The notes under the pieces: generated by a model
The model's database searches: none
Seen by the model: the letters and a program-made list of their open reading frames with translations, nothing else
What the model was told of the DNA's origin: nothing
Shown here: piece after piece, positions 55,301 to 55,648 of the stretch
Position numbering within the stretch: the first letter of the stretch is position 1
Layout of the letters: each line of letters starts with the position of its first letter
Source of the DNA: Alphaproteobacteria bacterium
GTDB taxonomy: Bacteria > Pseudomonadota > Alphaproteobacteria > Rs-D84
DNA length: 55,648 nt
Assembly: GCA_009784815.1 (NCBI GenBank)
Contig: WQXN01000005.1
Location: forward strand, 1 to 55,648
Direction of reading: 5' to 3'
Program-made: the position numbers and the translations under genes

Positions 55301-55648
55301 TCATCAACCAATCCCTATCGCGCAGGAGTCGGCGGCTGGGTGACAACCACCGATACGCATGGAAATAATAACAGGCTTGTAGAGATAGTAAATGCGGCGT
55401 GTCCGATGACCATCTGCGGTCGCGCGGAATCGCGGACAGATCACACCAACGCGGGAGCGACTACGACAAACACCGCATGCAACACTGGAACACTTATAGC
55501 CGCTGAGGGCTCGTCGGCCTGCACCAATTGCGCGAGCCGTCCCCGTCTTTTGGGTTGGGAGGCTGCCGTTGCGAATACAGATCGTTGTTCTTGCAATTAT
55601 TCCATGTGCGCCGCAAGCGGCAACAGGGCCAACGACAGCGGATTCACC
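46394..55648 (+). CDS. Giant secreted Cys/Thr/Asn-rich modular protein (3' end beyond window)
   Basis: One frame stays open from ATG 46394 to the right edge: 3,085 codons with no stop, so the C terminus is missing. The N terminus is a signal peptide (about 1-22, MRKLILLMFFGLIAPLVSIA). The mature protein is built of Cys modules of the type C-x2-C-P-x-G-T, resembling the ephrin-receptor-like/GCC2-GCC3 and growth-factor-receptor Cys patterns. Larger modules recur: CRKR-x-PFEV to GRGYRTC to TVTSCGAGR (about 46985, 47615, 49361, 51341, 51815, 55115), CRKER-x-H to CYGAR to GAIRWQGAGPGRRFV (50696, 53651, 54578), CSKQ to CYGRR to TWLGSGPGRRF (53192, 54104), and CRKNVPWQ or CRKRVPYQ to TAGxxGGCVG (50258, 52769). 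Lys is scarce; Thr, Ser, Asn, Ala and Gly dominate. A surface adhesin, shield or predation/host-contact fibre is plausible, not shown. Long overlapping frames on both strands here are its shadows. Confidence 0.9.
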   Translation, partial: MRKLILLMFFGLIAPLVSIAATGFDALIPSNSLRFKTDAGAYWYIQSCSVEDNMFWNGRICQSCAWNEELDFNYNNPSDLHFNALTNPCRCAGGRSFVRNNATGECICDEVNGFVFLPGPNVCIQGCQPGRFFDSGNLANPCTLCPVRTYQPEAAFLGASCNNCPSNTDNGQGLPWTVESATSTSDTPATGAAARAQCRKRVAFEVTATIGGSTRVIGRGYRTCNHNGSSTNTDGAYNQNCTYSVTSCGAGRSVWSSFVTATTPYVLRVTPRTLGSATRVDATLNTARYLEAVNAACEPCAAGRVQANDSHTVSPCPACLEGQFQSATGQTTCDQCRGGFGPSDTGFANSSINTATTSGAFSSSTGATSCSSCPSNANNAGSWFPWTITTAAPTSNNATAGANAATLCRKRVAHTFTLTNGTQIGTGFRICNATGTTNNDTVYTTNCTYTVESCMLGVNYERIPTVGFPYNHPTAGAHTANSTLQQTAVLAACRPCSDRGANWFSSSTQETCTECVENEFRYWNGSQCITCPSGELVNASRSGCVACPAVGTPEPSRPFFFWNTRTNSCLPCQSAANNRLLNNINGVRVGATSCSCLDGFALSEVTIPPTATVLTGTAAPANALGSVGNWFINTTNWAIFEKTGAAVWTSRGQTTCEMSALTCPSASFAVGDGFSEGMPITACMTCIATGTPTCMPGTGAGQCPACAVCPMVNTPTGNFTPIAMGTPTSTQALANVTIGWPSTITVSIGAATTAGIGATAVSECRKQVPFETSLGGNFAHNANMPTATSTPDSLCFGVMTCSAAGTTNNLQSYRNSCSNFTYLGRKPGARLTNTAGTIRCEVCPHGSYSTNWVLASTWAGGHLPISTDLNNPFSCTNCVIGTSQSNSDGMLRDSINTCFSCRGGFNSTGSTPPTSATTSGTFGGAEGRSDNTAGVCTSCPINTQATQITGVPTTGFPYTVSAVNATTGAETFFPQNPTAGSVGASASWQCRKRIPFEVRAAVPDGTFNTGASGNGMGNTTLRSIGRGYRTCSYNTGTDEFGYGSDCFIVVTACGSGRRAVAGRLGVISTASGTVNTNIIDATQAANAHQAAVNWACEPCPGGAGTSAQVQNSENHTSTLCTACTAAQFAAAGASACTVCPGSGWRWTGPTPIGSLQSPTVAGCYEPLSFCNSCPSGQSMGANCAGCNQVNCVAGQCLDNITCRGCAVNTFRTEASHSLTCPSATNFACNNCPAFTDNPALAVTTSTFTGFTTSNWGTAWRTPNTFQVSFANNTIANDIGLTTSTGASGCRKNVPWQTVPTNTAGSTGGCVGSQICSYSGTGTAWTNYNANCGNQVILAVGPGFRATSTTACAACAAGTMSENTWNTTVPSSAARCHDCALGTYQTTTGATSCLNCPAITIATESISTGTGGNPASISVALNNASSVSPFNALSTCRKERAHLETATGCYGARLCLGATATTNALASYPSANCTGAIRWQGAGHGRRFVPAQSGGTAAQACVACAAGTFSGSWSTSDACESCQSGVIGGGTSTTSGTFSAAQATSCTACPSNNNNSNAVCPVFGATTQPCGFPWTVANTTTYALAIPEACVSSCMGSCIGSCMPPCIGGNPANSGPCNDSCSATCTPRCNAQCTSITGQDAIVGASSHLRCRKNVPFTGTNGNGYRTCTANAATGTDTVYVSNCFYTVTSCVAGMIASNPLPLISSASGTTNVTNSTTIQNNAVNSICVGCESGSFSAGNDASTTCTLCPSYSSSSITISNTDLGGATTNETFGNFGLPWTTSGTGFTAAQAITIGDAPAGGATSHTRCRKRIPFEVRAQVPSGGFNTAASPLGNGLAQTTSRTIGRGYRTCSASAATGSDDIYTANCIYTVTSCGAGRRVRSGFLTATSPYVLRQSTSTVSATNLAAAIRMDATATATQMTDRFLEAVNLACEPCPGGTGTAAQAGTLNDTTSTSCNTTCAATAFASNGASWCTTCPSGAWRWTGATPITTQNGVTGCTTANSFCNTCPAGEMLSADCAGCRQIMCPAGQVVSGTSCVACTGSNFMAAGTLNGVTATGAACNSLCHANTTCTACPAFTDNPALNVLTATHTGFTTTNWGNDWTTSSTKTFAVSQQANSSFTASTGCRKRVPYQTVPTSTAGNAGGCVGEQICNYSGTGTAWSNYSNSCANRVILATAPGFRATNATTCEACPAGTASPNTWVSTIPSASGRCTACGDGLWQNLTGATSCQDCPQRATTSQTLASAGNTSITIAAATSSGSRNAVTTCSKQVGHVDTNCYGRRACSAASTATSASGLDVYNVSCGAATWLGSGPGRRFISAQSGSTAANACPQCLAGTFKNSWSSADCEACAIGTSQPAAGQTSCVGCGDGFWQNQTGQANCQECPVRTTNSENFTSGGNNVSVSLNNATSVSPRNAVGNCRKERAHSTTTCYGARTCAATSATNALASYTDCTGGAIRWQGAAPGHRFVPGSANGTEGQACIACTAGNWKQGFNDDTECTACQPGRVQPNPGQSSCVECGNGLWQNASGQTACNDCPARTTTSQTLATAGNVSITLANADSASPRNAVTTCSKQIGTVDTGAGCYGRRVCSAVSTANATTALATAYTQSCGTITWLGSGPGRRFVSGQSTAAASCVSCAGGTFSTGWGTETACTNCTAGTASNDTGRTSACPNCSSGTFQASAGQTSCPDCPARTTNSDSVSTGGSPATVSVSLNNATSVSPFNAVGNCRKERGHIDTAAGCYGARECSGATTTTNALATYPTCTGAIRWQGAGPGRQFVSAQSGGTAAQACTQCAAGRFSGTWSTATSCDQCAAGSFSAAGASSCSSCRGGVAGGGAAGTSGTYHASQGQSSCTSCPSNNQSTQVTGVPTTGFPYTVSAVNALTGAETLFPAAATAGSVGATVVGRCRKRIPFTVALPNPASAQTLIVGRGYRACNAAGTADNDSTYSVDCHYYVTSCGAGRRAIVALSSTNPYRAGVGGWVTTTDTHGNNNRLVEIVNAACPMTICGRAESRTDHTNAGATTTNTACNTGTLIAAEGSSACTNCASRPRLLGWEAAVANTDRCSCNYSMCAASGNRANDSGFT

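Overview
The window looks like about 56 kb of a host-associated or reduced-genome alphaproteobacterium; this placement is inferred from gene content, not from a search. Supporting markers are lysS, lptB/lptC, xerC, ruvB-ybgC-tolQ-tolR-tolA, kefB-type antiporter, rnhA, tkt, ssb, an AddA-type helicase, dusB, ftsB, recN and a tRNA-Ser(GGA). Intergenic spaces are short, and many genes overlap by 1-11 bases (ATGA, TAATG or GTGA junctions). At least eight promoters place TATAAT-like -10 boxes about 6-9 bases before a start codon, so leaderless mRNAs seem common.

Layout. 1-5.5 kb: lysS and lptC-lptB (minus), an exported protein plus xerC (plus), with an AT-rich repeat family at both edges. 5.5-9.5 kb: two unknown genes facing an exported protein/response regulator/histidine kinase operon. 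9.6-14 kb: a hydrolase-like pseudoenzyme, ruvB, ybgC, tolQRA and a kinase-like gene in one tight run. 14-23 kb: housekeeping genes, two transporters, an exported Cys-rich protein, a cupin and a eukaryote-like phosphatase. 23.5-30.5 kb: tRNA-Ser, unknown and membrane proteins, then a surface/phosphatase operon (beta-barrel, exported protein, alkaline phosphatase) followed by a two-gene operon controlled by G tracts. 30.5-46.3 kb: a coiled-coil membrane protein, an AddA helicase lacking its nuclease domain, MazG-like, two more kinase-like genes, a TPR protein, an ABC exporter, dusB, ftsB, a separate RecB/AddA-type nuclease domain, recN and a beta-helix-like protein. 46.4 kb to the end: one uninterrupted reading frame of 3,085 codons for a secreted, Cys/Thr/Asn-rich modular giant protein, open at the right edge.

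The most striking signal is a set of four long G (or C) homopolymers at expression-controlling positions. One is a G9 in the -35/-10 spacer of a leaderless promoter. A G8 and a G9 lie inside the first codons of genes that are out of frame as read, and each is repaired by one extra G. A C10 lies in the first codons of an ABC exporter. Read with G as the top strand, every tract is followed by TA, and two by TAGAAC. This fits a set of phase-variable (contingency) loci, or transcriptional-slippage switches, sitting just before a giant surface protein. The second clear anomaly is the AddA nuclease domain encoded about 8 kb from its helicase, directly upstream of recN.
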